64,000 nt of DNA, from the NCBI RefSeq assembly GCF_000209165.1, contig NC_009042.1, forward strand, positions 124,001 to 188,000, written 5' to 3'. The notes beneath the pieces are model-generated. The model searched no databases, was not told where the DNA came from, and saw only the letters and a program-made list of their open reading frames with translations. Shown here in pieces: positions 9,358-20,800 of this stretch. Source of the DNA: Scheffersomyces stipitis CBS 6054 (taxonomy: Eukaryota > Ascomycota > Pichiomycetes > Serinales > Debaryomycetaceae). Both the position numbers and the translations under genes were made by a program. The stretch's first letter is position 1. Each line of letters starts with the position of its first letter.

Positions 9358-11229
9358 ATGAGTTACAATCTTTCCGGTGGAGCCTTGAGAGATGTGTTCT
9401 CCATCAAGAAGCACGCGCTGGTGAACACTCCCATTATTTTACAGGTTACTAACATCAAGCCTGTGCTTTACAAGGACGAAGTGAAGAAGTACAGACTTCT
9501 TCTCAATGATGGCCAATACGCAGCCCAGGGTCTTGTGGATGAACCTTGTATCACGTATTTGCAGAATAACAACTTTTCCCGTTACTCCATTATTGAAGTT
9601 AAGGAGTTCTCGACGTTTCCTACTCAGAAACACATTTTCATAGTAAAGGACGCGGTCATCGTTTCGCCAACTAGTGAAAAGGGCAACTCTAACGATTATA
9701 TCAGCGTTGATACGTACTATGCCGAACATCCGGACGATGATAATTTACAAATCGCCCAGAGGCAAGCTGCTGGTGCCACTAATGGAGCTGGAGCGCGTTC
9801 TGAATCCCCAATTCCTGGTAGTGAACAGAACAGACCTCAGCAATTTCAACAACCACAACAGTACCAAAACCAGCCATCCAATCGAAACGGATTCCAGGGT
9901 AAGATTACGCCCATCGAGACATTGTCTCCGTACCAAAACAACTGGACCATCAAGGCTAGAGTGTCGTACAAGGGAGATCTCAGAACGTGGACTAATGCCA
10001 AAGGAGAAGGCAAGTTGATTTCCGTCAACTTTTTGGATGAATCAGACGAAATAAAGGCTAGTGCCTTCCAAGATGTTGCCATATCTGCCCATAAGTTATT
10101 GGAGGAGGGTAAGGTCTACTACATTTCCAAGGCTAAGGTCCAGGCTTCCAACAAGAAGTTCAACACCTTATCCCACCCATATGAGTTGGTGATGGACAGA
10201 GACACCAAAATTGAAGAGTGTTTTGATGTAGACAACGTACCCAAGATGCACTTCAACTTCATCAAATTGAACCAAATTCCTAACCTTGATCCAAATGCCA
10301 TTATCGATGTCCTTGGAGCCTTGAAGATTGTTAATGAGCCTTACAAAATAACAGCCAAGTCAACAGGTAAGGAATTCGACAGAAGAAACGTCACCATTGT
10401 GGATGAAACCGGTTTTGCTATAGATGTGGGTTTGTGGAATAATACCGCCACTGAGTTCAGTATTCCTGAAGGCTCGATTATCGCTTTCAAGAGTTGTAGA
10501 GTTCAGGATTTTAATGGCAGATCTTTAACGTTGACTCAGACTGGTTCCATGTTGCCTAATCCAAACACCCCGGAACTGTACCTGTTGAAGGGCTGGTACG
10601 ATAACCAAGGTGTCAATGCCAACTTCAACAACTTGAAGGTAGAGAGTAGTGGTGGCGAAACAAAAATTGGTGATCGTAAAACAATTGCACAGGCTCAAGA
10701 CGAGAGCCTCGGGCTTCGTTCGGAGAAGGAACCAGACTATTTCACCGTCAAAGCAAGTATCTCTTTCATTAAAACTGATCCCAACTTCTGCTATCCTGCT
10801 TGTACAAACGAAGTTCAGTACAACAACAGAAAGCTGGCATGTAACAAGAAGTTAGTAGAACAACACGATAATTCCTGGAGATGTGAAAAATGTGACAAGA
10901 ACTACGCACAACCAACCTATCGTTATATTCTTACCTGTTCCATTATGGATGAGACCAATCAAATATGGGTTACGCTCTTTGAGAGAGAGGCTCTTAAGAT
11001 TTTGGGCAAGGATGCCAATGAACTTATTGCCCTCCAGGATGACTCTGCCGCTTTCAAAGATTACATTCAGGAAAAGTGTTTTCAAGAACATGTTTTCAGA
11101 ATTAGGGCAAAGCAAGATACTTATAATGATCAGGTAAGAGTCAGATACCAGTGTGTTGCCCTTTATGATATCGACTATAACGCCGAAGCCATTCATTTGA
11201 GTGAGCAATTGGATTCATTATTGGTTTGA
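9358..11229 (+). CDS. RFA1: Replication protein A large subunit (RPA70)
   Basis: 623 residues, the length of Rfa1 (621 aa in S. cerevisiae). It binds single-stranded DNA in replication, repair and recombination. The N-terminal OB domain (residues 1-about 120) is followed by a Gln/Pro linker, then DNA-binding domains A and B (about 190-430, including WTIKARVSYKGDLRTW). C-terminal domain C has its zinc ribbon: Cys478, Cys482, then Cys509 and Cys512 in WRCEKCD. Domain C continues with the RYILTCSIMDETNQIW signature. The ATG at 9358 fits the family start. MCB elements lie upstream. Two CTG codons (10576-10578 and 10582-10584) fall in PE-x-Y-x-LKGWYD where, as I recall, yeast and human RPA have small or polar residues. 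Serine decoding would fit better than leucine. Confidence 0.96.
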   Translation: MSYNLSGGALRDVFSIKKHALVNTPIILQVTNIKPVLYKDEVKKYRLLLNDGQYAAQGLVDEPCITYLQNNNFSRYSIIEVKEFSTFPTQKHIFIVKDAVIVSPTSEKGNSNDYISVDTYYAEHPDDDNLQIAQRQAAGATNGAGARSESPIPGSEQNRPQQFQQPQQYQNQPSNRNGFQGKITPIETLSPYQNNWTIKARVSYKGDLRTWTNAKGEGKLISVNFLDESDEIKASAFQDVAISAHKLLEEGKVYYISKAKVQASNKKFNTLSHPYELVMDRDTKIEECFDVDNVPKMHFNFIKLNQIPNLDPNAIIDVLGALKIVNEPYKITAKSTGKEFDRRNVTIVDETGFAIDVGLWNNTATEFSIPEGSIIAFKSCRVQDFNGRSLTLTQTGSMLPNPNTPELYLLKGWYDNQGVNANFNNLKVESSGGETKIGDRKTIAQAQDESLGLRSEKEPDYFTVKASISFIKTDPNFCYPACTNEVQYNNRKLACNKKLVEQHDNSWRCEKCDKNYAQPTYRYILTCSIMDETNQIWVTLFEREALKILGKDANELIALQDDSAAFKDYIQEKCFQEHVFRIRAKQDTYNDQVRVRYQCVALYDIDYNAEAIHLSEQLDSLLV

Positions 11230-11337
11230 TTTTATTGTTTTCTACCCATGTATTTCTACCATTCGTTATGTATTCTGCTGTTTCCTCTTAATTGGTGTCT
11301 ATATTGTTAAATAAGAGTTAATGTTATGTACATGTTA

Positions 11338-14300
11338 TTATACAGTTTTGTAATCAACTAAGTTGTTGCACTCTAACCAGAATTCCTTCAATACATCATT
11401 AGCTTGCCTATGTCCTCTAGTCAACATCAACTTACTAACCAATTGGTCCACATATTGGATCGTAAACCTGCTTCGGAACTTCTGGTTTTGAGTGTTGACA
11501 AACACTTCTATGAGAATCAGTCTTAACCAATTCTTGAAATGCAATGGGTATTTTCCTATGAGGTTTCTGAATAACTGGTAGAAATATTCTAAGTGAGACC
11601 TGGGGTTATCTATGAATGAAACAATGGCATTGTCTACCAAAGTATATCCCAATGATTTTTCTGACCCCAATGAAAGTTTATGAATCATAATATTTTGCAC
11701 TATTTCTTGGTCGTTGGCTTTTCCTCGTTTTAAGACAATCAAATTGGTCCAGAACTTCGCCGTTGCTCGAATCAAAAACGACTCGTGTGATTTTAATCCT
11801 CGAAGTGCAAAGTCAAGGATCTCCGATTGAAACACTGGCAATCCCACTAGCAAAGAAGGAAACCTTTCCAAGATGGTAGAAAACATACTGATTGCAGTCG
11901 TAATCAAATCAACTTCACTTTCAAATAGCTGCTTCTTCTCGACAAAGAACTTCTCAATCAACTCATCCATATTCTGAGCCGTGAGTTTTGCTCCATTGGA
12001 AATCACTATTGTCTCAATTAAATTGAAAATGAACGCTATTGATGGCAAATTGCACTTATTGATTTTGGCAATCAAGTAATTGAATATCACTGGCAATTCA
12101 AACCTAAAAGGACCATTTATTGGTTCGTTTAGTCCATTCTTTAGAATCTTGCAACTCTTTTCGGTTGCAATTGTATGCTGAGCTAATGGTTCATACTTCA
12201 AAGATAGGAGAGCAGTTACGTTTAAAATGGAAGTTTTAATTCCAAGAGGATCCTGTGTCCAATATTCGTCTGTTTGAGCAGACTGTGCCGCTGTATAGTA
12301 ATCCTCCACATCTTCTGGCAATTGACTTGCTTTTCCGATTTCATTGATACAAGATAGTAAGCTCACAGCATATTCTTCTATCTTTTCGTTGATCTGTTTC
12401 TCCGTTTTGGGAACTGAAGCAGGAACGATGCTCAAAGGATTCATCATTACTATATCTGCTTGTAAATTGATTTGATTCAAGATCTTAAAAATGTTTTCTC
12501 CCATTCTAACTGGGTCTTTCAATGATTGAGTAATCGAAATAAACGAATTCACCATTCTCTCTCTAATCACAAAGTCGATTTCAACATTCTTTATCATTTC
12601 GAGCAAGATCAATTCCAAAGTAGGCAAAAATTCCACAAGCTTCTCTTTTGAGTCTTGACAAATTTTGAGGACTGTCTTGGAACCAATTAGCGATAACCTT
12701 CTCTTTCCAGGATTTAGAATGATGGAAAAAAGAAAATTGAATGTAGGTGATAAATACTTCAATCCCAAATCACTCTTGAAGAAAAATGGGATTGCTGAAA
12801 GCAAATTCAACAACGTGATGTTAATTTCATCTGTATCACTTGTCGAATACCTTTCAATGGTTTCTACCAATTGGTGGCTGAAAAACTGGTTAATAAATGG
12901 TGTCAATTCTTTGGTTGAATCATCATCATAAAAGGTTAGGTCATCAGTGACTTTGTATATCAAATATAGCGAAGCTTCCAAGTCTAGTAGTAAGTTGCGT
13001 GAAAACGAGTTCTGACATTCAATGAGCTTGTCTTGAACATTTTTGCACAAAGTCGAATAAATCGAAGTGTTTAGCAAGGAATACAACAATATAAATAGCT
13101 CTGAGACCTGGAGTCTATACTGTACAAATTCGGGCGGAGAATTGGCAAAATATCGTATCTTTTGCCAATAGATAGCACTGACAGAAAGTAATAAGGAATT
13201 ACGAGTTTCTACAAATTGATCAAATACCTTCTTTTCTCGAAGCATTGTTTCTAGATTATCTGAATCGTCAATATAGACATTGACAAATTCTTCCCAGAAA
13301 GATAGCAACTGCTCGCTCACTCTTTCTTCCAGGATTGGATTCCCTCTAAAATTCGTGAGACCAAGGATAACATCCAAGATCTGGTAGACTTCTGGCTCAT
13401 ATAAGTTACGGGAAATGTAAATGATGGCCAGGTTCAAATATGCAATGAGAAGGTTGACGAAGTTCTCTATTTCACTGGAGTATTCCTCTGACAATTCATG
13501 GGAGGAAATAATCTTTTCCATGAAAAGACTACCAAATCCATCTTTGGCAAAGAGGTTACTTGCTAAAGACTGCTTGTGTTTGGCTACTATTCTAGGATAT
13601 GTCTCCATGATTTCAGTTAATACAGTGAAAGTTTTGTTCAACACTTCCATTTCACTTTCAAGTTCTTGTGCGTTTTGAGATCTAATGCCTAGTTGGCTCA
13701 ACAATGCTGTGACAAGCTGCTGGCAGTCATCGTTTTCTGTATACCTCTGATCTGAACCATTTTCTGCAACAGAAATATATATGACCCAGGAGTTGATACA
13801 ATCTAGAATTAGCAATGTTAAAGCCTTTGAATTGGGCAATGCCTTGCAATTGAAGTAGGATAGAGATGCATTGACGTTAGGGAAGACAGAGGCATGGATC
13901 GAAGCATGGATTTTCTGCAAATTGGCAGGATCTCTTTTACATACATCCTCTATTAAAATGGAATTGCAGATGAAGAACAAGGCGATCTCGATTTCAGAAA
14001 ACGTAGGGAAAGTTTCCTGGATATTGAAATTGGAAATATCTACAACTCCCCGGCTCCTACCCAAAAGAGTCGTTATGGGGTCTACTCCATAAACATCGAT
14101 ATGGTTCAAATACAACAAACACAAATTGCTGACTAGCTTTCTTATGATAAACAAGTTGCTATCGAAATCTTGTCGTGTTGCTATGTTATTGGACAAGGCA
14201 ATGATATCATCTATAATGGCGTTGCTGACTTGCACAATTCTATCTGTATCTATAGTCTCGTTATAGGAAGACAAATGCGTATTTATATAGATGGTATGGG

Positions 14301-14570
14301 TCAAAGCTCCAAAGTATTTGCAGCTTTTCGAAACATGCTGTAGAAGCAATTGGCCAAGTTCAAATCCCGTAGCTGACTTCTGAAGCGGAAGCAAATACAG
14401 CTGTATCTGACGGACTCTATCTGAGTCGTTGGTCAAATAGAGTAGTTCAATATTCTGAAATGTTAGTAAAACAATGTTTTTTGAAGCTTTTTCAAAATTA
14501 GAAAAGTTCCTATAAACAGAATCATCACACGTACTTCGACTACCTGGTCTATATTCCACTCATCAGCCAT
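11338..14570 (-). CDS. KAP122: Karyopherin beta, KAP122/PDR6-like (two exons)
   Basis: Importin-beta family transport receptor; Kap122 imports the TFIIA complex and affects drug resistance in S. cerevisiae. The long open frame alone would have to begin at GTG with an unrelated N-terminus. A spliced model fixes this. Exon 1 is 14535-14570 (ATG at 14570, 12 codons, MADEWNIDQVVE). The intron is 14455-14534 and exon 2 is 11338-14454. Donor GTACGT, branch point TACTAAC (14462-14468) and acceptor CAG are all canonical, and the join is in phase 0. The product is 1050 residues (1081 in S. cerevisiae). The joined start continues into NIELLYLT and a QKSATGFELGQ phrase that resembles the Kap122 N-terminus. 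The rest is helical HEAT-like repeat sequence. Family placement is good; distinction from Mtr10-type receptors rests on the N-terminal match and length. Confidence 0.85.
14455..14534 (-). other. Intron of KAP122 (80 nt)
   Basis: On the minus strand: GTACGT donor at 14534, TACTAAC branch point at 14462-14468, CAG acceptor ending at 14455. Only 7 nt separate the branch motif from the end of the intron. Removing it restores an ATG-initiated family-like N-terminus. Confidence 0.88.
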
Positions 14571-15581
14571 TGTCTGTTTTGTGGGGAGAAACGATACATA
14601 CACGAATCCTTTCAATAGTATCATAATGGTTGGAGAAGACATACTTTGGTCATGTGCTATGTATCACATGATACAGATCTAACTATTTAGACCGATTTCC
14701 GAAAGGAACAATTTATCTCAGTAGTATACAGTATCTAGAGATGGCTTGATAGGGAGATGAGTTCATGAAGTCAACGATAAAAAATAACGTCGAAATGTCG
14801 ATTTAGTAGTCTAATTCTTGTCATTGGCAAGAAAAGCATCAAATACTCCTAGTCAAGTCTTGAAAACAAACCACCTATACTCTACTTCATTGGGCCGTAT
14901 CGGATAGAGATGAACTCGTCACGTGATAATCTTCAATCGGGCCATTGGTCAATTAGGGAAGGCAGGAGTATAGTCAGAAATGTCAACTCACAAAGCTAGA
15001 GGCATAGTCACCCGTCGTACAGTCGTGCTCAGAAAATACGCAGTTGTCATTGTGTCAGCCCTACAGATTCGGTTGACAGTGGTGTATGGTGTGATCAGAT
15101 AAAAATTGAGTGCCATAATGGGGCAAGGCTCAGTGACACACGTGACCTCATCCATATACGGGTTGGGTAGCCAGAAAATTTCGAAGTGTCTGTGGAGAGA
15201 AGAGTGGACATATCGTTCTTTCTAGTGAAGTATACCAAGACGTTGCTAACAGTTGCTAGTTGTTCAGAGTCCAATCAGAACTCCGAACGTATCAGAAAAG
15301 TTTCATTTGAGCACAGTGTTGTAATAAGAATTGTCTAGCCAAGAGAAGGTATTAGAAGAGTATTATTCAGCTCAAAGTTGAAGAGTGAGATATTGTAAGA
15401 GAACTACGTCACTATACAACAATATCTATATAAAAATCACTATTCAATATCCACACAACAACATCTATACGCTTATAGCTATTCTCGCAACAATATCGCC
15501 AATATCATTACTATCATAATTGGTTGACTGTCTTGCTGAATTATCTTGTTAACGTCTACTATACTGTCTTCTATTCGCGCT
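14571..15581. other. Divergent intergenic region, KAP122 / FRA1
   Basis: 1.01 kb with no credible gene. CACGTG cores occur at 14920-14925 (within TCACGTGA) and 15139-15144. An ATTGG/CCAAT box lies near 14944 beside the first. The 200 nt before FRA1 are rich in CAAYA and ATATC words and look like a 5' leader. Confidence 0.5.
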
Positions 15582-17714
15582 ATGTCTACCAGAATCTCTA
15601 GGGGTCAGTGCAACAACTGTACCTGTTCGCCAGGATTGTTGTCGCGTACCAATAGAAGATCGTCCCTCTTTGCCCAGAAGATCAACATCAACAGAACCAA
15701 CTCCGGGATCGGTGGTTCTAGAGCTGGTTCCAGAAAAGGATCTGTCTTCACTATTGATCCTGCTACCTTGTGTTTGCCTGAAATTAAGGAAACAAATACC
15801 TCGCAGCGTTTGGAAGCGTTGAGAAACAAAATGAAGGACCACAACTTGGCAGTGTACATTGTTCCATCGGAAGACCAACACCAGTCTGAGTACGTCTCGG
15901 CGTTTGACCAGAAGAGATCATTCATCTCTGGATTTGGAGGCTCTGCTGGTGTAGCCGTAGTTACTCGCGACTTATTGTGTATGAACGATGTGCCTGAAGG
16001 ATCAGCCGCTCTTTCCACGGACGGGAGATACTTCAACCAAGCTACCAACGAGTTAGACTTCAACTGGATCTTGTTGAAACAGGGTGCTAAGGATCAACCA
16101 ACCTGGGAAGAATGGGCTGTAGAACAGGCCATTCAGTTATCTTTGGACAGTGGCTCCAAAGCCAATGTCGGTGTCGATCCTAGACTCATCTCTTACAAGT
16201 TGTACCAGAAGATCTCGGGAATTGTTGAAAAAGCTTTGGAAAAACACCTGAACAAGAAGATTCAGATCGAACTTGTGGCTGTTACTGAAAACTTGATTGG
16301 TTCCATTTGGGAAAAGTTTGAGCCTTTACCTCCAAGGGCATCTCTGTCGCGTATCAAAATCTTGGATACCAAATTTACTGGTGAGCAAGTTGCTGACAAG
16401 TTGAATAGAGTCAAGCAGCAGACTTTCAAAGAAAATGTAGGAGGTTTGGTTGTTACTGCTTTGGACGAAATCGCCTGGTTGTTAAACTTGAGGGGGCAGG
16501 ATATCGAATACAACCCTGTTTTCTTTAGTTTCTTGGTGATAACCAAGAGTAATGGCACCACTTTATTCATTCAAAAGTCTAGATTGACTGCAGATATATT
16601 GGCCCTTCTCGAAGCTAATAATATCCAGGTTGAACCTTATGAATCTTTCTACTCCAGATTGTCGTCAATTTCTAAAGACTTCAGTATTGCTAATCAACTG
16701 TTCTTGATTCCATCCAATGCCAACTGGGAAGTACTCAGAAACTTGAAATGTTCTTTCACTCAAGGTTTGTCTCCAATTGAAGATTTGAAGTCTGTCAAGA
16801 ATGCAACAGAACTTTTGGGTGCAAAGATTGCCCATTTGAAAGATGGTAGAGCATTGGTAAGATTCTTTGCATGGTTGGAAGAGCAGGTAGTGGATAGACA
16901 AGAGTTGATCGACGAATGTGCTGCTGATGACAAGTTAACTGAGTTTAGGAGCCAGGAAGAAAACTTTGTTGGCCTTTCTTTCGCTACCATCAGTGCCACT
17001 GGTGCCAATGGTGCGGTTATTCACTATAAGCCTACTAAGGGCCAATGTGCTACTATAAATCCATTGAAGATCTACTTGAACGACTCAGGATCGCAATTTC
17101 TTGAGGGTACTACTGATACTACTCGTACAATCCACTTCGGCAAGCCTACCTATGAAGAAATCAAGCGTTACACTTTGGTATTAAAAGGTAATATTGCGCT
17201 ATCAACTTTAAAATTCCCAGAAAACACCACCGGTAACTTAATTGACTCCATTGCAAGACAATATCTCTGGAAGTTTGGTTTGGACTACGGCCATGGAACT
17301 TCTCACGGAGTTGGCGCATATTTAAATGTCCACGAAGGACCAATTGGTATTGGTCCTAGACCCAATGCTGCTGCACATGCCTTGAAGCCAGGTCAGTTGA
17401 TTTCTAATGAACCTGGCTATTATGAAGATGGTGAGTACGGTATTCGTTTGGAAAACATGATGTATATCAAGGATAGCGGCTTGTCGTACAATGGTAGACA
17501 ATTCTGGGATTTTGAGACTGTCACCAGAGTTCCTTTCTGTAGAAAGTTAATTAATGTGGACATGTTGGACGAAGAAGAATTGGCATGGCTTAACGCTTAT
17601 CACAATACAATCTGGAACGAATTGCATGAAACATTTGACAAAAACAGCTACGTCTACAAGTGGTTGAGACGAGAAACTGACCAGATCGTCAGACACTCTC
17701 ATAAGTTATTGTGA
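15582..17714 (+). CDS. FRA1: Aminopeptidase P-like protein, FRA1 type
   Basis: 710 residues from the ATG at 15582 (the 12-codon extension starts at TTG). Cytosolic X-Pro aminopeptidase fold; Fra1 in S. cerevisiae (749 aa) works with Fra2 to relay mitochondrial Fe-S status to Aft1. Two creatinase-like N-terminal domains precede the pita-bread catalytic domain (about residue 420 onward). Metal-ligand landmarks are present: Asp in YLNDSGSQ, Asp in TTDTTRT, His in SHGVGAYLNVHEGP, Glu in ISNEPGYYEDGEYG and Glu in FETVT. The N-terminal 60 residues are Ser/Arg-rich with a CNNCTC cluster and are not conserved. Two CACGTG sites and a CCAAT box lie upstream. Icp55 is excluded by length and the lack of a mitochondrial start. 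Convergent with RAD5. Confidence 0.9.
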   Translation: MSTRISRGQCNNCTCSPGLLSRTNRRSSLFAQKININRTNSGIGGSRAGSRKGSVFTIDPATLCLPEIKETNTSQRLEALRNKMKDHNLAVYIVPSEDQHQSEYVSAFDQKRSFISGFGGSAGVAVVTRDLLCMNDVPEGSAALSTDGRYFNQATNELDFNWILLKQGAKDQPTWEEWAVEQAIQLSLDSGSKANVGVDPRLISYKLYQKISGIVEKALEKHLNKKIQIELVAVTENLIGSIWEKFEPLPPRASLSRIKILDTKFTGEQVADKLNRVKQQTFKENVGGLVVTALDEIAWLLNLRGQDIEYNPVFFSFLVITKSNGTTLFIQKSRLTADILALLEANNIQVEPYESFYSRLSSISKDFSIANQLFLIPSNANWEVLRNLKCSFTQGLSPIEDLKSVKNATELLGAKIAHLKDGRALVRFFAWLEEQVVDRQELIDECAADDKLTEFRSQEENFVGLSFATISATGANGAVIHYKPTKGQCATINPLKIYLNDSGSQFLEGTTDTTRTIHFGKPTYEEIKRYTLVLKGNIALSTLKFPENTTGNLIDSIARQYLWKFGLDYGHGTSHGVGAYLNVHEGPIGIGPRPNAAAHALKPGQLISNEPGYYEDGEYGIRLENMMYIKDSGLSYNGRQFWDFETVTRVPFCRKLINVDMLDEEELAWLNAYHNTIWNELHETFDKNSYVYKWLRRETDQIVRHSHKLL

Positions 17715-17834
17715 AGACTAATAGATCCAAAATGTGGTCTCTTTGTGTATAGATTGATATGACTAATTGAAGGTGACTTTATAATTTCATTGTAGAGAAT
17801 GAGATAGGTTTTCAACAGGTTGTATATACAATAA

Positions 17835-20800
17835 CTACTCCTCGAAAAGAATTTGGATTTCTTCAATTCTTCTCTTTCTCCTTTCCTCTTCTTCGGCTGC
17901 CACAATTTCTCCGATCTGCTTCTTCCTTTCCTGAATTTTGAGCATCTTAGTCTCGATGCTGTTGGACATGATAAAACGAACAACCTTGACTGTTTCATTC
18001 TGACCAATCCTATGAATTCTATCAATGGCTTGATCTTCCACACTAGGGGACCACCATGGATCCATCATAAATGCTCTCGACGCTGTGGTAAGATTTAGGC
18101 CAACGCCTCCAGCTTTCAAGGAAAGAAGAAGGATAGTTACGCCGTCATGCCCAGTATTATCATTAAACTTGTCAAGAACCTTCTGGCGTTCCAGCAATTG
18201 CAACCGACCATCAAATTTATGTATAACGAAATCTCTGCCGCCTTGAATCTTAAGTTCATTCTCTAAAATATCAAGATATGAAGAAAATTGAGAGAATACA
18301 ATGACTTTTTCACCTGGATTCAGGTCCCTGATGGTTCTCAAATGAGTGATTAATGCTTGGATCTTTGACGAAGACTTATCGGGGTCATACAAGTAAATTT
18401 GAAATGGATAGTCTTTGGAAGGGTCTCTTAACTCTTTGGTACTATGGAAATTAATTTCTTTATGTGAGGTGGCTCTGGATCTCAATTTGAAAAGTCTATA
18501 TTTGGATATAGGATCCCTGCAATTGGGACAAAGACGCGATTTGTCATTTTCTTGAAAGTCAATATGTTCTAAAAGGCAAGTGAAACAAAACTGGTGTCCG
18601 CATGGAGTAACAGCCATTTCCCCAATGGAAATTGGTGTCTGCGTACAGATTGAGCATTCGGAGTCCTTGAGGTCAATCCTTTCATATAGACTATACATGA
18701 CTTCTTTCATTTTTGTCTCGTTTTCAAACCCTTCGATTTTTGACTGAAACATTCCCTTCAAAAAAGAATCCGTCTCTTCATCTTTGAGTACTTCGGTGGC
18801 ATCTTCCTCCATGTCATTTTCACTACCCAAAAGATCCCTATGACAGCAGGCTTGTCTCAATCTCAAAATATGAGTTAAAATTTGAGAGTACTGCTTCAAA
18901 ATCTGACCACTTTTCAAGCCTTCTCTGAATGTGCTGCTTGCTCGTGCCTTTAACCAATTGTATAACTTTTCCTCCTTATCATTAAACTTGATTTCTTCTA
19001 TAATTACCTGCTTTGCAGGGAGCTCGACCAATGGCTTTCCACTTTTCAGTTTCATATTTTTTGTTCTTCTTAAGAAGATTGGCTCTAAAATAGACTTGAT
19101 TACATCTAATGCTTTGCTGACCTTCTTTTGCTCAAATGGCAATGTTACGAATGTTTTCCAGTACGAAAAGTTACTCCATGGATCTAAATCAAGAAACCTG
19201 ACTAAGGAGTACAAATCGTCCAATCTGTTTATAATAGGCGTGCCAGTTAAAATCCAGCGCCTACTCAGGGCCAATTCGTATATAGCTTTTGCTGTCTTTG
19301 TAGACCTGTTACGAATGTTATGACCTTCGTCAAGTATTATTCTGAAATAGTCAACAGAATATAAACCAACGGGAGACAAGTTCCCGTTGGGGTCCCTCAG
19401 TTTGGCTAATCTAGTATACTCATTAAGAATAGTGCCGTACGTGGTTAACATAACCACTGGCACATCTTTTGCCTTATTGTTTACAAGAAGGTATGAGAGG
19501 GAACTAGTCTGGCCACCATAGTATATGTGACAGAAATGATTGGGATTATTATTTGTCTTGTCAAATTCACTCTTCCATTGGTTAAGTAGCGACATAGGAA
19601 CCACTACCAAAGTAGTCTTAGAAGCATATGGCTTAGTGGATATCCTTGCCTCTTCAGTTGCGCTATAAGGCACAGAATTAATTAACGCGAGAGCTGAAAT
19701 TGTTTTCCCTAACCCCATTTCGTCCGCAAGTATGCCTCCTTTAAGACTAGACTTGATAATTGGCTTCTCCTGTGACATTTCGCCATTATACATATTGGCA
19801 TAAAAATATCTATCATTGTTATCTTCTGCCTCTTCGGTTTTCTTTTGTGCCTTAAATGATAAATTCTTGGGCCACTTGTATCTTCTCCATAAGGGATTTA
19901 AAATACCTTCTGAGCTTTCTCTCACAGTAGTTCGAGATTGGGTTGAGAATGCGGTATCGCCATTTTCTGCTGCAATTTTCTCAAGTAAATCATGCTCTTT
20001 TTCTCTGGTTAACATCCATGAAAGGCCATGTTTTTGATATGCTCTCAAATCCAAGCTGAAGTTTTCCTTTGGTGGAGTCGTAGTCTCAGGTAAGCTATTA
20101 AGCAATTTGGACTGGTTGTTTGCTTGGTAAAATTCCTTTAACTGATCCAAATTTACGGAGTCAATAGGCTTCACTTGTTCAGCATCCACATCTATCTCAT
20201 TATCTGAGTCAAGAACGATGGCTTCATCTTCTGGATTTTGGGTTGAAAGTTCTAATGAAGTGTCTTCCACATCAGCCGAAGTTGTATTTCCGTCTAATGT
20301 TCTTGTTGGTTTTATTTCTAGTCTTTCGAAAAGTTTAGATAATGCAAATTGACGCAAACGAAGGGTAGCCTCGCCTTCTGATTCGGTTGCGAAATTGAAA
20401 TTGAGCTTGATAGCCTGAGTTCGTTGACGTTTCAGGTCCTGTGCGTCGTCGTCATCAAATTGTTTAAACTTGAAAGCTGTGTTCTGCAAATAAATGTCTA
20501 TTTGTATAATGAAAGAGTCGCCTGTTGAAAGTCTTCGTTTTGTCGTTTCTAACACTGTAGCTTCGAAAAAGGCAATATCAAGATCAATTAATGGCGCAAA
20601 GATCCGAGTCAAATCCTCTGGGATTCTTCCAATTTCTCTGCCTGTATCCATCGTATTCTTTGGTACTGTGCAAAGTCTAATAATGGAACTATTATTGATG
20701 GTCGATTTTCTCGGTATCAAACGCTTGATAATAAGTCTATCTGAATACTGTAATGGTTGCATGGTTGGCCTAGTAGCCCAAGCTTGAACGTCAACGGAAC

